Below the pieces are notes generated by a model. That model saw nothing but the letters and a program-made list of their open reading frames with translations. It was not told the DNA's origin and did no database searches. Made by a program: the position numbers and the translations under genes. DNA of 64,000 nucleotides from Atkinsonella hypoxylon (Eukaryota > Ascomycota > Sordariomycetes > Hypocreales > Clavicipitaceae), in contig JFHB01000005.1 in assembly GCA_000729835.1 (NCBI GenBank), forward strand, positions 248,001 to 312,000. The letters run 5' to 3'. Below, one piece after another: positions 1 through 12,220 of the stretch (the first letter of the stretch is position 1; the number at the start of each line of letters is the position of its first letter).

Positions 1-1647
1 ACCTTTGGAATCAAGGGAGGAGCTGCCGGTGGCGGCTACAGTCAAGTCATTCCCATGGATGAATTCAATCTACACTTGACTGGTGATATTCACGCCGTCA
101 CAGCAGCCAACAACCTGTTGGCAGCCGCCATCGAGACCAGAATGTTCCATGAAAATACCCAGAAAGATGGGCCTCTGTACAAAAGACTTGTACCAGTCAA
201 GAATGGAGTACGAAAGTTTGCGCCGGTCATGTTCCGCCGCTTGAAGAAATTGGGAATCGACAAGACGAATCCCGACGAACTCACCGAGGACGAAATACGA
301 CGATTTGCGCGACTCGATATTGATCCCGACACTATTACGTGGAGGAGAGTGCTTGATGTCAACGACCGTCATCTGCGAGGCATTACTGTCGGTACTGCCC
401 CGACGGAGAAAGGACAGTCTCGTGAAACCGGCTTTGACATATCAGTTGCTAGCGAGTGTATGGCCATTCTGGCGCTCAGCACTAGCCTGTCTGACATGCG
501 GGAACGCCTGGGCCGCATGGTCGTTGCCACATCTCGCAGTGGTGACCCCGTGACCTGCGATGATATTGGAGCTGGCGGTGCTTTGACAGCTCTCATGAAG
601 GACGCTATTAAGCCTAACCTTATGCAGACTTTGGAAGGCACTCCGGTATTTGTTCATGCCGGCCCCTTCGCCAACATTAGCATTGGTCAGAGCTCCATTA
701 TTGCGGATAAACTAGCTCTAAAACTCACAGGCACCGAGCCTGATGAGAACCACGATGATTCAGTCGGGTTTGTGGTAACAGAGGCCGGTTTCGACTTCAC
801 CATGGGCGGTGAGCGGTTCTTCAATATCAAGTGTCGCACATCGGGGCTTGTTCCCGACGTCGTGGTGATTGTTGCCACCGTTCGTGCTCTCAAGGTCCAT
901 GGAGGTGGTCCTCCCATTGCTCCTGGGGCCCCCCTTGACCTTGTATACAAGGAGGAGAACATTGATATTCTGCGTGCGGGCTGTGTCAACCTGAAGAAAC
1001 ACATCAGCAATGCCAAGTCGTTTGGTATCCCCGTCGTGGTGGCCATCAATAAATTCCTAACTGACACGGAGGCCGAGATTGCCATTGTCCGTGAAGAGGC
1101 TCTTTCTGCGGGAGCTGAAGATGCCATTCTTGCTGATCACTGGGCTCAAGGTGGCAAGGGAGCCGTCGACTTGGCTCGCGGTGTTGTTGCTGCCAGCGAA
1201 AAGCCGAAGGAGTTGAAGCTGACTTATGATCTGAACGGCAGTGTGCAAGAACGCATCGAAGCCATTGGTCAGAAGATGTATGGTGCCGCCAAGGTTGAGT
1301 TCAGTGAGCTGGCCCAGAAAAAGGTTGATACCTATACTAAGCAAGGTTATGGCAACTTGCCTATTTGCATTGCCAAGACACAATACTCTTTGTCACACGA
1401 TCCCGACCTGAAGGGCGCCCCCATTGGATTTACCGTTCCTATTCGAGACGTTCGCATAGCTGCAGGTGCGGGGTATCTGTGAGTATATGCGTTAAGAAAT
1501 TGCGACTATGATTCATCCCTGGGCTAATCACTTTACAGATATGCACTGGCTGCTGATATCCAGACTATCCCTGGATTACCCACAGCCCCAGGATACCTGA
1601 ATGTCGATGTAGACACTGAAACTGGCGAGATCGATGGGTTGTTCTAG
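1..1647 (+). CDS. ADE3: C1-tetrahydrofolate synthase, 3' part (formate-THF ligase domain)
   Basis: This is the 3' part of a C1-THF synthase gene, the trifunctional enzyme that interconverts one-carbon units on tetrahydrofolate for purine and thymidylate synthesis. The 5' end lies before the window. Exons are 1-1478 and 1539-1647. The 60-nt intron has GTGAGT at 1479, a CTAAT branch-like site near 1525 and a CAG acceptor; splicing rejoins the frame so that the protein ends in the family-typical tail GEIDGLF. Both signatures of the 10-formyl-THF synthetase domain are present: GIKGGAAGGGY (nt 7-39) and VATVRALKVHGGG (nt 871-909). The visible ~529 codons are uninterrupted. The ATP P-loop and the dehydrogenase/cyclohydrolase domain would be upstream and are not seen. 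Fungi may have cytosolic (ADE3) and mitochondrial (MIS1) forms. Without the N-terminus the compartment cannot be decided, so the symbol is the closest family name. Confidence 0.96.
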
Positions 1648-3858
1648 AGAGAATGACATTCTTGTTTGCCGCGAAGCATATTTTAGGCGCATATATGAGG
1701 CGTACGGTAATCATACGTGCACATTTGGATTTAATCGTTTTCCACTCAACGTGTTACGGTAACTAGCGGACTTGCTACAGGGGATTGCGGAATTATCTAT
1801 TGTGTGTATTCAACATTATTTGGTGCGGGCTAGAGAATAGTAGGACGGATGAGCACCTTTTTGCTTTGATGTTTCGTATTTCAATAGTCACATACGTGGA
1901 AGACATAGATTATTATTATTTTTTTCCCTCATCATGCGTGGAAGAATGATTATAGTGCTAGTGGTCAACATAATCCGACCCTTGCTGCCCACTCCCTTGT
2001 TCGTGACGAGGGTCAGATTGAAAAAGTCAAATTGCGATTGCACAAATATCTACTGTATGTAACTCTGCAGTCAAGCCTCGTTGAGCTAGCACTGTTAAGC
2101 GGCCACATCGACTGTGTCTGCCGTTGTGATGCGGAATTTCCAACCCCAATTTGAAAAACGGGCATCGAGACATGTGCTGCTACGCGAAGCAAGTTGGGAC
2201 CTTAGGGACCTTCTTCCCGCGGTCTTTGTGGGAAGATTGGTTAGAGTAAGCTGCAGCCGGCATAGTCCAATTCGGGGGACAAGGTGCTGACGACCGAAGA
2301 GGCTGTTTGGAAAAAAAAAAAAAAAAAAAATTAAAAAAAAACACCGCAAGGCTACATCGGCAGGCTTCAACTCAAAGAACACGGCTTTGATTTTCCGAGA
2401 GGTTATTGTACAAACCAAAGGAATGATCGGTACCTGGGTCGACAGCTTCGGAAACCAGAGCGAGCCTTTGGCAACCATGGCTTGCATTGTTAGAGCAATG
2501 AATAGGAAGACGCCTTTTTTTGCATCATGTATAGCCGAGTACGAGGATCCCAAGTTGATGAAGTATGGAAATTAGACATGCTATCGTCATAGATGACTAC
2601 AACCATACAACACAAGCAACAGAACTAGTTCCCAACTTGGCGAGTCGGACGAATAGAGTGAAGAAACATAGTTCTACTATGCTTGCCTTGTCATGTTGAA
2701 GTGTTTGTATCTTTCGGTGATGGGGGTAATTCTTGACGGAAGTTCACGATGGTGTATGCGATTGTGACATTATGTGAAAGCATATATTGAATGGGTGGGA
2801 TGCGCGATACCCGCTGCTTATGGTAAGAAACAAAGTTATTTCCAGCACGTGGAAAATACCTAGTAGGTAAATCGCGTCTTCGAAATAGATGCAAGAGTAC
2901 GTACATGTCCGGCAGAGGACATTACTTCGTAACTGTACTGCTAGACAGTTCGTGCACAGTCCTTCCACCTTGAGAAGCCAGGATGCTTCTTCTTTTCGCT
3001 GGCTGGCTGGCTGGCTACCTTATTGTTTATGAACCTCGCACTATGTCGCGTTTGTGTGGTCAGGAGAAGAGAAGAAAAGAAAAGAAAGGAAAAAAAAAAA
3101 AATGATATTCTGCCAATAAGTAGTCTCGTCTAACTCGTTGACTCCACCGGGACGTGTGGCCAGATAAATGACAAGGCTAAGGCTGGGGCTCGCAAACGAA
3201 TGCGATGCGAGGGATTAAGCTGCTATTTCGAGATGAAGAAATATTGGAGCCAACATAGCCACTCGATTCTGCTGCAATTGGAAGGAGCACTGAGATGCAT
3301 CTGTTTGCTCTTGCTAGCTTGCTCGCTCGCTCGCTCGTTGGTCCGTTGGTTCGTTTTAGCTCCCCCGCGTGCCCGCGTCAGTGCTCCAGTTCCAGTAGGT
3401 CCTTCCCCAACTCGGTGCCCCGCCAGCCACGGCGACTTAGCAAGGGTAAGAGCGAGCCAACGAGGGCAAGCGCAAGAGACGGACCAGATGATCTGGTCAC
3501 TGCAAAACAAAACATAAACAACTTTGTTGACATTCTTGACTCTGCCTTCCCCCAGTCACCACCATAACAACCAGCCACGCCCCCTTGCCCTGCGTTACAT
3601 GCCAATACCCAAATCCCCCGGTCGTATAGCCTTTCGCCGCAATCAGGCGAGTGCAGCAAGAAAGAAGAGGAAACGGAATTCGAAGCAAGACGATAGTTCC
3701 TAGTCTGTCGGTTTAACCATTCGCGTCGCTGATTCTTTGCAAATCAAATCAAACCCGCGCACGATCCTTGTCGCCGCTTTCTAGACGATTGCTTTATTAC
3801 TTTTTTTTTTTTAATCTTTGCGTGCCCGCACCGCATCTGTTGCGCCATCTTGACCACA
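1648..3858. other. Intergenic region
   Basis: No credible gene on either strand. It holds simple-sequence tracts: an A-rich run at about 2310-2340, four GGCT units at about 3000-3015, an A/G-rich run near 3065-3101, and four GCTC units at about 3321-3338. A run of T at about 3799-3812, about 50 bp before the next start codon, looks like the pyrimidine-rich core promoter common in filamentous fungi. Confidence 0.6.
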
Positions 3859-5308
3859 ATGTCCACATCTCAAACTAACGCGTGGTTGCGCGCACAGCGC
3901 AAAGGCGAACTCGTTGAACTCGCCGATGATGTCGGACTCAAGAAGTAAGTGGTCGCCTCCAATTCTTCCAGCTGAAGCACAATGCTCGGCGCGCATTTCA
4001 TAGAGAAGGCGCTTTGGTTTTGCATTTCCGGGCATCTTGCGCGTCACGTTCGCGACGGCGGCTGGCGCTCGATGGTCGCGCAACTCCTTGATGCGACAAT
4101 GACGAGATCCCCACGACGATGCAGAAAAACAACATTGTGGCTAGCCGGCGCAATTGCTGGTATTTGGAGCTATACTACAACTTCGCTGGGCTCTGCATTT
4201 CCATGCGCTGCTTGCTATTGTGTTTACTTTGGAGCAGTAGCCATATAAACAATTGACCACGCCATGCATGCTCTTGAGCTAACTTGCTGTTGCGCACATA
4301 GCTACGAGGGCCTCAAGAAGAGTGAGCTGGAGGTCGCGCTCGACGAGTACATCTCTGAACACAGCAGCCGCTTTGCCAACCGCCCCGACTTAACGAGTTA
4401 CTTCAACAGTCGCTCCAAGGCCCTTGGCTCCCCCGTCAAGAAGGAGAAGGAATCCATCAAGGATAATATCGAAAAACCTCTCAAGGTTGGCAGGCGTCGT
4501 GTGACCAAAGCTGTTGAGGAATTGACCTCAGAGTAAGTTCGACATGGCATGTCCGAATCCACAATTATGCTGACCAGTTCTGTTTTCCTTCAACAGAAGC
4601 GAGGAGCGAGGAGCTTCCACTGCCGTTGTCAGGACTCCTGGTCGCAGTCTCTCCCAGGTTGCTGCTCGCATTCCCTTGCCTGCTACTCCTGCTGATGTCG
4701 CCAACGCTTTTGACCGCTCTACCGTTGCCTTGCGCAAGCGCGTCACGTCCGTGTATCAAGATACTGGCATTTCCGAGGCCTCCAACGCCACTCGCGAGAC
4801 CCTCAGCACCGTCACGAGCATCCTTTTCGTCGTCTCTGCCTTTGAGCTCTTTTTCATTCGACCCGAAATTCTGGCCAACCGTTATGCCTTCACCATTCCT
4901 GCCATGCACCTCCTCGGCACCTCAGATTACCCCATCTATCTGCCCGATATGTTCCTCATTTTGACCGCCAGCTTCTGGTCTCCTGCACTCACCTGGGCCC
5001 TGACCAGCGTCGTTCTTCCCAGCATTGCCGGTTACTTCTTCAACTTGAGCGCAACCAGCCACTCTGGTCCTCGAACCCGCGCTAGGGCCGCGGCTCATTA
5101 CACCGTGGTTGACCCGCTGACCTTTAGCATCGTCAAGGCTTTGGTCTCGTACGTAGTATACGGTCAGGGCGTTACATTCGGCGGGCTTTTGTCCGAGACA
5201 TCAATCGAGCGTCTCAACAGAGCCGTTTATGGCGGTTACAAGGGCGTACTGGTCGGAACTGCTATTGCTGGCATCACCAGCATCTATGATGCCGTGTTAA
5301 GAAAGTAG
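3859..5308 (+). CDS. SAP/HeH-like domain membrane protein, conserved fungal hypothetical
   Basis: Three exons, 3859-3944, 4302-4532 and 4597-5308, give a 342-residue protein. Introns are 357 and 64 nt, both with GTAAGT donors and AG acceptors; GCTAAC (near 4278) and GCTGACC (near 4569) serve as branch sites. The ATG at 3859 lies in a CACAATG context and is the only start joining the first exon. Residues ~8-50 have the pattern of a SAP/HeH helix-loop-helix: LVELADDVGLKNYEGLKKSE followed by an acidic helix. A basic, Lys/Arg-rich stretch follows (residues ~70-98). Hydrophobic segments lie at ~175-193, ~224-254 (long, probably two spans) and ~320-338. A HeH-type N-terminus plus membrane spans recalls Src1/Heh-type inner nuclear membrane proteins, but that location is inference. 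I do not recognise the family by name. Confidence 0.82.
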
Positions 5309-6973
5309 AGAGAAAGTACGCAAGAAGAAAGAAGAAAAAAAAAAGACTTTGATGGCCCGGCTGATTGGTCAGACTCGAGGCAGGGGAAGTGACTTCTAGG
5401 TGGTCACTGTTGCTGAGAAATGCTAATCTTTTTTCTTTTCTTTTTTTTCCGTCACCTCCTTTTCCGTAACCGACTTGACATCAGCTACGCACCCGGCATG
5501 TATAATGCTTTTGTTTTTATTTCTGTGGGATTATCTCGTATTGTATCCCTCGGGAAGTGGCGACTAGGGCGTTGATGGCGTCACGGCATGGTTCCGATAC
5601 CTCTTTGTCACTTAATTGTTCTTTTTTTTTTAACAAAAAAACCCATTCGGTTTTGTCTACCTCTCCTGCAACTTCACTACTACCCGCTCGGCGTTCTGAC
5701 AGCCTCTGCGGTGTGAAGAAGTATCCGCAGTTGAAATCACGTTTGGGGGCATTGTTATCTGCCATTCACCACGGATGACGCAAGAAGCTTTTGAACCCGT
5801 ATTTTCAAAGGGGGAAAAAGGGACCTTGTTTGGACAGCGCGCAATCGTTTCAACAGCACGAGGCTCGGTCCAGCTTGCCAGCAACATACTCGATCCGCTC
5901 ACCAGCTCACCAGAGTCACTGTTTCAGCGCAAGCCAGTGCAGAAAGCGCTTTATTCATTGACTATCCCTCTTGCGGGTGGCGTAACGCTTGGCGGGAGGG
6001 GTACAGTAGGCATGGGACTGGGACTGAGACTGGGCTATTTGGGTATTTGGGCCAGGATAGCTACGAATTATGATTGGAATACAATGCTCGGTTCCTGCTT
6101 TTGCGCTGCTAGGGTTAACTGGACCTTCGATGCATCATTGGACGTGCTTTTTCTTCCTTGCCTGTGGTTCTTGGCCTGGATGAGTGATGTGACATCCTGA
6201 CGCAGTGGGAAGTCCCCATATAGATTCTACATTCATGCTATACAGTCCACTGGCGGTTTTGTATCGGGTCCGGCGGGGCATGTTGCTGTCTGGTGCACGG
6301 CGTTTTGGTGCACATGGCATGGTTGGCTGGTTTTTGACAGTTCAATCCCATCCTTAGTTACCATGTCGATTTGATCCTTTGCTATTGGGATTCAGAGGAC
6401 GCCTTGTTGATCACAGGCACATCAAAACTCGAAGCAATCCGAAGGAGTGCCCAAACAAGTCATGTTCAACACTATGTATGCTATCAAGATGATTGATTTC
6501 TGTCCGAAAAACGCCAATCCATGCAATCCTTTACCGATTCGAAAAAATAAAAATTTAAAAAGGTCGTCTTACGACTCCAACCTTGAACGGTCCACGTCTT
6601 GTGCTAACCAGTAAAAATGATGATAGGAAACTGATGATATCATGTCCTCTTGTTACACATGTGCTGGAAAACTGTACAGAGGAAAATGCCAATATAGACA
6701 GTTACCAACTGTGGTTGAATAAAAATATTGTCGGGGTTGTCCTGCCCACAACCACTCGGTACAAGGGATGACATTTATGTATATACATGTGTATGTGTGT
6801 GTGTGTATGTATGTATGTGTGTGTGTGTATGTATGTATATGTGTGTGTGTATGTATGTATGTGTGTGTGTGTATGTATGTATGTGTGTGTGTGTGTGTAT
6901 GTATGTGTGTGTGTGTGTGTATGTATGTGTGTGTGTGTGTAGAATATGAGAGGATAAATGAGCGAATGCGTCC
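5309..6973. other. Intergenic region
   Basis: No well-supported gene. It contains poly-A/poly-T tracts (about 5335-5345, 5428-5450, 5620-5645), a 141-codon open frame at 5775-6200 with no recognisable domain that I do not accept as a gene, and the GT-rich microsatellite listed separately. The flanking genes run toward each other, so this region carries both 3' ends. Confidence 0.55.
6776..6940. repeat. GT/TATG microsatellite
   Basis: About 165 bp built almost only from (GT)n runs of 8-18 nt interspersed with TATG tetramers, so one strand is nearly pure T/G/A and the other C/A/T. It ends 34 bp short of the stop codon of the convergent DUF3405 gene. Long open frames here in several phases are artefacts of the repeat. 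Confidence 0.95.
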
Positions 6974-9431
6974 TCACTCATTGGGTATCTCGGATTTAAT
7001 GGGATGAAAGAGCATACTCCTCAAACACATGCGTCCGCTGCCATCTGGTCGTCTCTCCTCCTCAATGCCGCCTCGCAAATTGCCACTGCCAGACGTGCCG
7101 CTTCGTCCGCGCCCGTCCATCTGAGGGTAACCAAGCCAGCGTCTCCACAAGAGGCCGGAAAACGAACTGTGATAGTAAAAGCTAGAGCCTTTGTGCATGT
7201 GCTCGTTGTTATAGGAGAACGGACTGTTCCGTCCCGAAGTCGAGTGCTCCTTGCCGCTGTTGAATGCTTTGTCCACGGCAGACCCTACAGGAGTCCAGGC
7301 TCGTTCCAGCGAGATGGGGTGGGGTGCGTAAATTGCCTTGAAGCCGTGCTGAAGAGCTACTGATGCCGGAAACATCTCCGAGAACATGGTTCGATGATGC
7401 CGCCAGACCTCCTCGTGCATGGCGAGCAAGAGTCTTCTGCTGAGACGGGCAGCAGTCACAATGCTGGCCCGACGGGGAGGGTAATGACCAGTAACGCCTA
7501 CATACCCCGTGACATCATCTGAAAACACCCAGCCAGATCCAAACACCTCGAAAATTGGATTAAAGGCAATGAAATCGGCGCCTTCACCAACCCCACATTG
7601 TGCATGATTTTGGCCCCCTCCGCACGTGTCGGGAAGTGGTGACTCGCCCTGCTCTTCGAAACGAAGCGGTCTTTTATCAGAATAGTGAGCAGGGCCAAAG
7701 ATGCCTTGTTTTCCAGACACCCGAAGACCCCAATCAATGGATTGGGTGAAGTTGTCCCATGAGCCGTGATACGAGGGAATGTAGTATCGTTCATTTCTTT
7801 CCCACATCTGCACTCTGGATTGCTTGTCCGCCCAGCGGCCAACTCGATCGAACAGTTCAAAATAGTTGCCCAGATATCTCAAGTCCATTTCCCAGTTCCA
7901 GAAGTATTCATACTCTGGATGATGCGAGGCAAAGACTTGGAGCGGGAGATGCGCGGCACGGTACACCCCTCGAGCGTCCTTTCCACTGGGATTAGACTTT
8001 TGGTGCTCGAACTTGCCCGGGTAGAACAGCTTCATTTGAGACTCACTCCAGAGGGTTACCATATTCTGAAACTCGCGCGGAATGTTGGCATCCAGCAACT
8101 CTTGAATAACTGAGTCGTCCGCCCATATCGGTTTGGCGCTGTCAAGAACATGAAGCAGGATATGAACCGTGTACTCACCGCCCGATCTGAGGGACAGCTC
8201 TGTGATCATGGCACGGAAGTTGACAATGGCCATAGGCGTCCATGTATAGCTTGTATAGCAACGCACGACTACTGCTTGACGAACCGTCTTTCCCTTGATT
8301 TGGGTCGCAGATTTGGGAAGCTCGCCTGATGCCGCATCGAGCTGGACCAGACGATGCTTGTTGGCCTCGGTGCACCTTTCTTGTGCATCGTCCCAATCCA
8401 CGGAATTATAATTGATCTTGCCAGTCTTGGCCCAAACTCTGTTGCTGTTTGAGTCCTCAGTATCCAGTCCGATCCCTGATCCTCCCTCTTCTTTGGCGTA
8501 ACCTAGACCATACGGCCCGAATCGTCCAAATCGGTCAAAACACACGTCATCTCGAATGCCTAGTAGCGAATGTGAGCCTATCACCGGGTCAGGCATATGT
8601 TGAGGTACTCCGTCATACGCCAATACGTTTGGTGCGGGGGTTTTCTTCTTCTCGTCGAGAAAGCAGGGCTTGATGTAGTCAGTGTTGGTGGTATATGGAT
8701 TGTAGAGCTTCGGAAGAGGTATTCGACGTGTTTTGATCGGAGGAGGGGGTAGAGGAGCCACATTTGTTGTATTAGGATACTCGGCCACCAGTTCGGATTT
8801 CTTGACCAGAGATTTGATGCCGTGAAAATAGCCATCCAAACTTGACATGTTGTTTAAGCCCATATTCCAAAATGACAAAATGCAGATTGTTGGGGGAGGA
8901 AGCAACTCACTGTGGGAATCGTAGCCATGGCTTTTCAGCGGCTTCTTTTTCAAACTGTTTTCGCTCCTTCTCGTCCTGTTCTTTGCTCAACTTGTCTTCT
9001 ACATCTGTTGTGGGTTTCTGAGAACCATCCGTAACCGGTGTAATGAGTACTGTATTGGAAATTTTTTCTTGAGCGGTTTTGCCCGTCTGGCCAGGCAATG
9101 ACGTGAGCACTGGACTGGTATTTTTTTCGATGTTCACGGCGACATCAGAGACAAGGAGACGCTGGCGGTGAGAGACGACCATGGAGATGAATACCAGACT
9201 CGTCAAAGCCCAAAGAACGACTCCGCGGTACAGGCAATGGGCAAGCAGCACCTTGAAACGAGGAATCTTTTGCGGAAAGGGCTTCTCTTTGATGGGCAAC
9301 AGATGCTCAGCACTTTTTAACCTTGGGCCACCGAAGCTGCTACAGCTGCTCAAACTGAGCATTGAAGGGGTGCGCTCCATCTCGGACCACTCGCTTCCAA
9401 CGTCGGATCTCGAGACGTTCATATGGGGCAC
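6974..9431 (-). CDS. DUF3405 family protein, probable type II membrane protein
   Basis: Two exons on the reverse strand, 9431-8911 and 8840-6974, encode 795 residues, within the 636-810 range I recall for DUF3405 (Pfam), a fungal family of unknown function. The 70-nt intron (8910-8841) has a GTGAGT donor and an AAG acceptor and joins the phase to give WLRFPHLDGYFHGIK across the junction. Residues 1-67 are Ser-rich and would face the cytosol. Residues 68-86 form a single membrane span, suggesting a type II protein of the secretory pathway. A charged linker (residues ~140-170) precedes the conserved domain, which contains YFWNWEMDLRYLGNYFELFD and the C-terminal RMCLRSMLFHPIK block. The gene looks complete. 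Any enzymatic role is unknown; the membrane topology only hints at a Golgi-type location. Confidence 0.93.
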
Positions 9432-9840
9432 ACCTGTGCAGCTAAAGCCAGGATTTGTAATCTTGATATCTTCCCAGCAGGTTAATGGGTTCCCGAGTGA
9501 AGCGAGAGAGAAACCAATCTAGATCAACTATACTGTTGTGTGGGTTGTTTATACAGGTATGTTAATGATGTTTGGTGAAGACTTCGGGTCACATTCGCGT
9601 GATGAATAGGGGTAATAAAAGATGCAAAGAAGGAGTAGTAAAGGAAAGTAAGGTATGGAAGAACTTTGTGAGAGAGAGGGGAAACAGGTGGAAAAGGAAA
9701 GCAATGCTCGATGGAGTCAGGATGTGGCGGATAATGACGATGATAAAAGATTCAGGCTGAGTCAGAGTGTTCCGGATCAGGCCAAATTTAATAGAGAGCA
9801 AAGGGTCCAACAGGTTCGAGGTGAAGGAGCCAGCTGGAAG

Positions 9841-9863
9841 TACCTACCTAGGTAGGTAGGTAC
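9841..9863. repeat. TACCTA/TAGGTA palindromic repeat
   Basis: Bases 9841-9858 are a perfect palindrome of the TACCTACC/GGTAGGTA type, followed by one more GGTA unit. The same core recurs at about 11423-11430 (CCTAGGTAGG) and 12110-12114 (CTACCTAG). Such motifs are scattered through intergenic DNA of many filamentous ascomycetes. Confidence 0.7.
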
Positions 9864-10346
9864 GAAAAGCATAACATGACCAGAGCAAAAGAAAGCCAGG
9901 CAAGATCGGAAAGATGGACAGACACAGTACTCCATCACTGCCACAATACCAGCCGTCCACTAATATTCCAAGTCAAGAAAACTCTTCAAGGAAGTTGCGC
10001 GGCCATGACCACATACCCGTCAAGGCCGTTTTGGGGTGCAAGCGTGGATACAACTTGACTGACCTGCCAAGCCAGGGAGAGATATGCTATAATAATTGGT
10101 CCGCGGGCTCCGGCAATGCCACAATCAACGGATCAAGAGGGTGAAAACAGCAAATAGCGGACATTGTACTAGTGAGTGATCTTTGGCGTCTCTTGCCGTG
10201 AAGTAGGTAGACAGCATCTGACAGAAGTGAGATGATTTGTGACGTTGTTTTTGGGTCTGTTCCTTCAACGGTCTCGTCGTCTTATCGATCGTGCCAGGAG
10301 CAGCAAGCAGCCATAACACGCCCAACTCGCTCTAATTCCAAGAAGC

Positions 10347-10407
10347 TACGGAGTACCTAAGAATACTCAGTCGATTGCTATCATGTACGGCATACTTTAC
10401 GGAGTAC
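10347..10407. repeat. Paired TACGGAGTAC motif
   Basis: The decamer TACGGAGTAC occurs at 10347-10356 and again at 10398-10407, 51 bp apart in the same orientation. It is close to a palindrome (GTAC-TCCGTAC type) and could be a protein-binding site or a dispersed fungal repeat. Confidence 0.5.
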
Positions 10408-12160
10408 ATACTGTGTGTAAAGCCAAGCGAGTGGGGATCAGGACCAGAAACAGCCATCACCATGTTCATATGGGTGGCTAATTCTGCCTGCCGCTCCAGT
10501 TCCGGCAGGCCCTACTTTCAGAGGTCAGCGACGATAGTTCAGACTAGTCTGCCCTGGATTGCCGACATGCAGTTGCCCGAGATTTTTTAGAGAACACTAA
10601 CCAGGGTATGCGCCAACGCTAGTCGAGCCAACGGAAAAATCATAGTCCAAAAACGTTGAACGCATAGCTTAGGGTTCATGTATCCACGTGAAAGAACAAA
10701 TGTTGTAATAACACGGCGCGGGTCGCCTGGCAGGCAAAAAATCGAGTACGTAGAGAGAGTATCACCACATGTGCGGGCCAATAATCATTTGCCGGCGAGT
10801 TCATCTTTTCATCGGCCCCGGGCTATGCAGCCGCCTCCGCGATGCTCCGCGATGATCTGGAACTAATATCAAGAGCAGTTCGTGGCGTCTGAGATCTGAG
10901 ATGCCCCACATGGTGATGAATCCAGGGTCACCCGCCTTCGTCGTCTTTGCTGCCGTCCTCACCCACGTCTTGATCGACTCCGAGGCGCCAAGAGACGCTG
11001 CCGTAGTTGACAGATGCAAGCGGCACGAGCGTGTGGCTTGCGTGCGGCTTGCTCTCGTCAATTCTGGTTGTTTTCGGATACCTTGTTCGCTTTCCACACA
11101 CCTAATATAAAGTGATTGCTCTTATTGCGGCACAATGATCCAGAACCGTCGAGGGAAACAAGAGCGTACTCGATAGCCGGACAGGGCAATGTACATACCT
11201 AAATGACAGACAGCTGCCTCGCCGACTCCATCTTGTTGCAGGATTCGCTAGAGCATGAAGAAAGCAAGGGCTGGACTGGACTCGTGGTATAGTCAGGCAA
11301 TCTGTGGTGGCAACCTGTGGTGGCAACCCGTTGAGCCCTTGGAAAGCAAAAGCGGGTGACCCACCCTGTGGCATCTTCGTTCTTCGCCCACCAGTGGTGC
11401 TGACCCCACGCACGCGCCTTCCTAGGTAGGCAGCAGGTAAGTGATTACGTACGCCTGGGGGCATCCCACGTCGACCAACGAGTCTCGGAGGATGGAGCCA
11501 TCGTGTGCCGTTTAAAGTTTGAGTTGCCCTTTGATTGCCATTTCGGCAAAATGCTTCCGGTACTCCACAATTCGTCACCTGTTTTCGTGCAAAAAGCAGT
11601 CAACATGTAACACTTTTGTCGCCGCGCCGCCCGGAATGATTACGACATTCTTATTCAAGTTTTGGTGAAAAGTTTCTTAACGATATCTTCAGAGAGTTTC
11701 AAAGCCTGTGGCTGTTTCCATAATCCAGGCTGACGCGCAATAGTACCCAAGGAGCCGGCTCCACGACTTTCGCGCCTTCATGCACAAAACGTCATTGTCG
11801 GAGACTTGGAGCATTTCCCCGGGAAAGGTCAGTGAGATGAGCCTTTTTGGGTTGAGTTACCATAGTTGCCCTGCGCTGATTCTTTATTCTTTGTGTGTCT
11901 AACCAGATCGGGTTCAGCGGCTTGCGGAATCCCTGCGAATCCCTGCAATACCCCGAATTGCTAGTTTGAATTACTGCGGTAAACGCAGAATTAGCGGTCT
12001 TGAAGAATTCTAGATAAGGCAGCAGAAGCAGCAGTATTATTGCGAAACTCGTATTGTGGTTGTGTCGATGCCTACAATGCGCGCGCCTCTATTTTGATAG
12101 GTGTCTAACTACCTAGTACGGACAGTTAAGTCAAAAGTCCTGCCTGTGGGTCGGACCCCT

Positions 12161-12220
12161 CCTTAAGGCTGCAGGAGGCCCGAATAGACACCTTAATGCT
12201 GCACAAGGCCCGAAGAGGTA
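12161..12220. repeat. Two 30-bp imperfect direct repeats
   Basis: CCTTAAGGCTGCAGGAGGCC and its following ten bases recur at 12191 with a few changes. They lie in the subterminal region of the Tc1-like element and could be transposase-binding repeats. Confidence 0.65.

Larger units (their letters stand above)
9432..12113. other. Gene-free stretch between the DUF3405 gene and the mobile-element block
   Basis: About 2.7 kb without a supported coding region. The first part is the DUF3405 5' flank. It holds short palindromic repeats (listed separately) and a perfect 8-bp inverted repeat GCCTGCCG/CGGCAGGC at 10486-10493 and 10503-10510. A 158-codon reverse frame (11102-11578) and several shorter frames have no family likeness. 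GC content is normal up to about 12.1 kb and then drops abruptly. Confidence 0.55.

Noticed and set aside
2095..2553. 152-codon reverse-strand open frame
   Set aside because: It runs through a poly-A/T tract giving a Phe run and has no domain.
5775..6200. 141-codon open frame on the plus strand
   Set aside because: No recognisable domain, a low-complexity Gly/Leu-rich middle, no introns, and it lies between two convergent genes. It may be chance; transcript data would be needed to accept it.
6702..7007. Several Cys/Val- or His/Thr-rich open frames on both strands
   Set aside because: Direct translations of the GT-rich microsatellite; no stop codons arise from the repeat.
10486..10510. Hairpin GCCTGCCG/CGGCAGGC as a terminator or small RNA
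   Set aside because: A perfect 8-bp stem, but without a T-run, neighbouring gene end or other support; a single short inverted repeat is expected by chance in 12 kb.
11102..11578. 158-codon reverse-strand open frame
   Set aside because: Arg/Pro/Ser-rich composition typical of a non-coding frame in GC-balanced DNA, with no family likeness.
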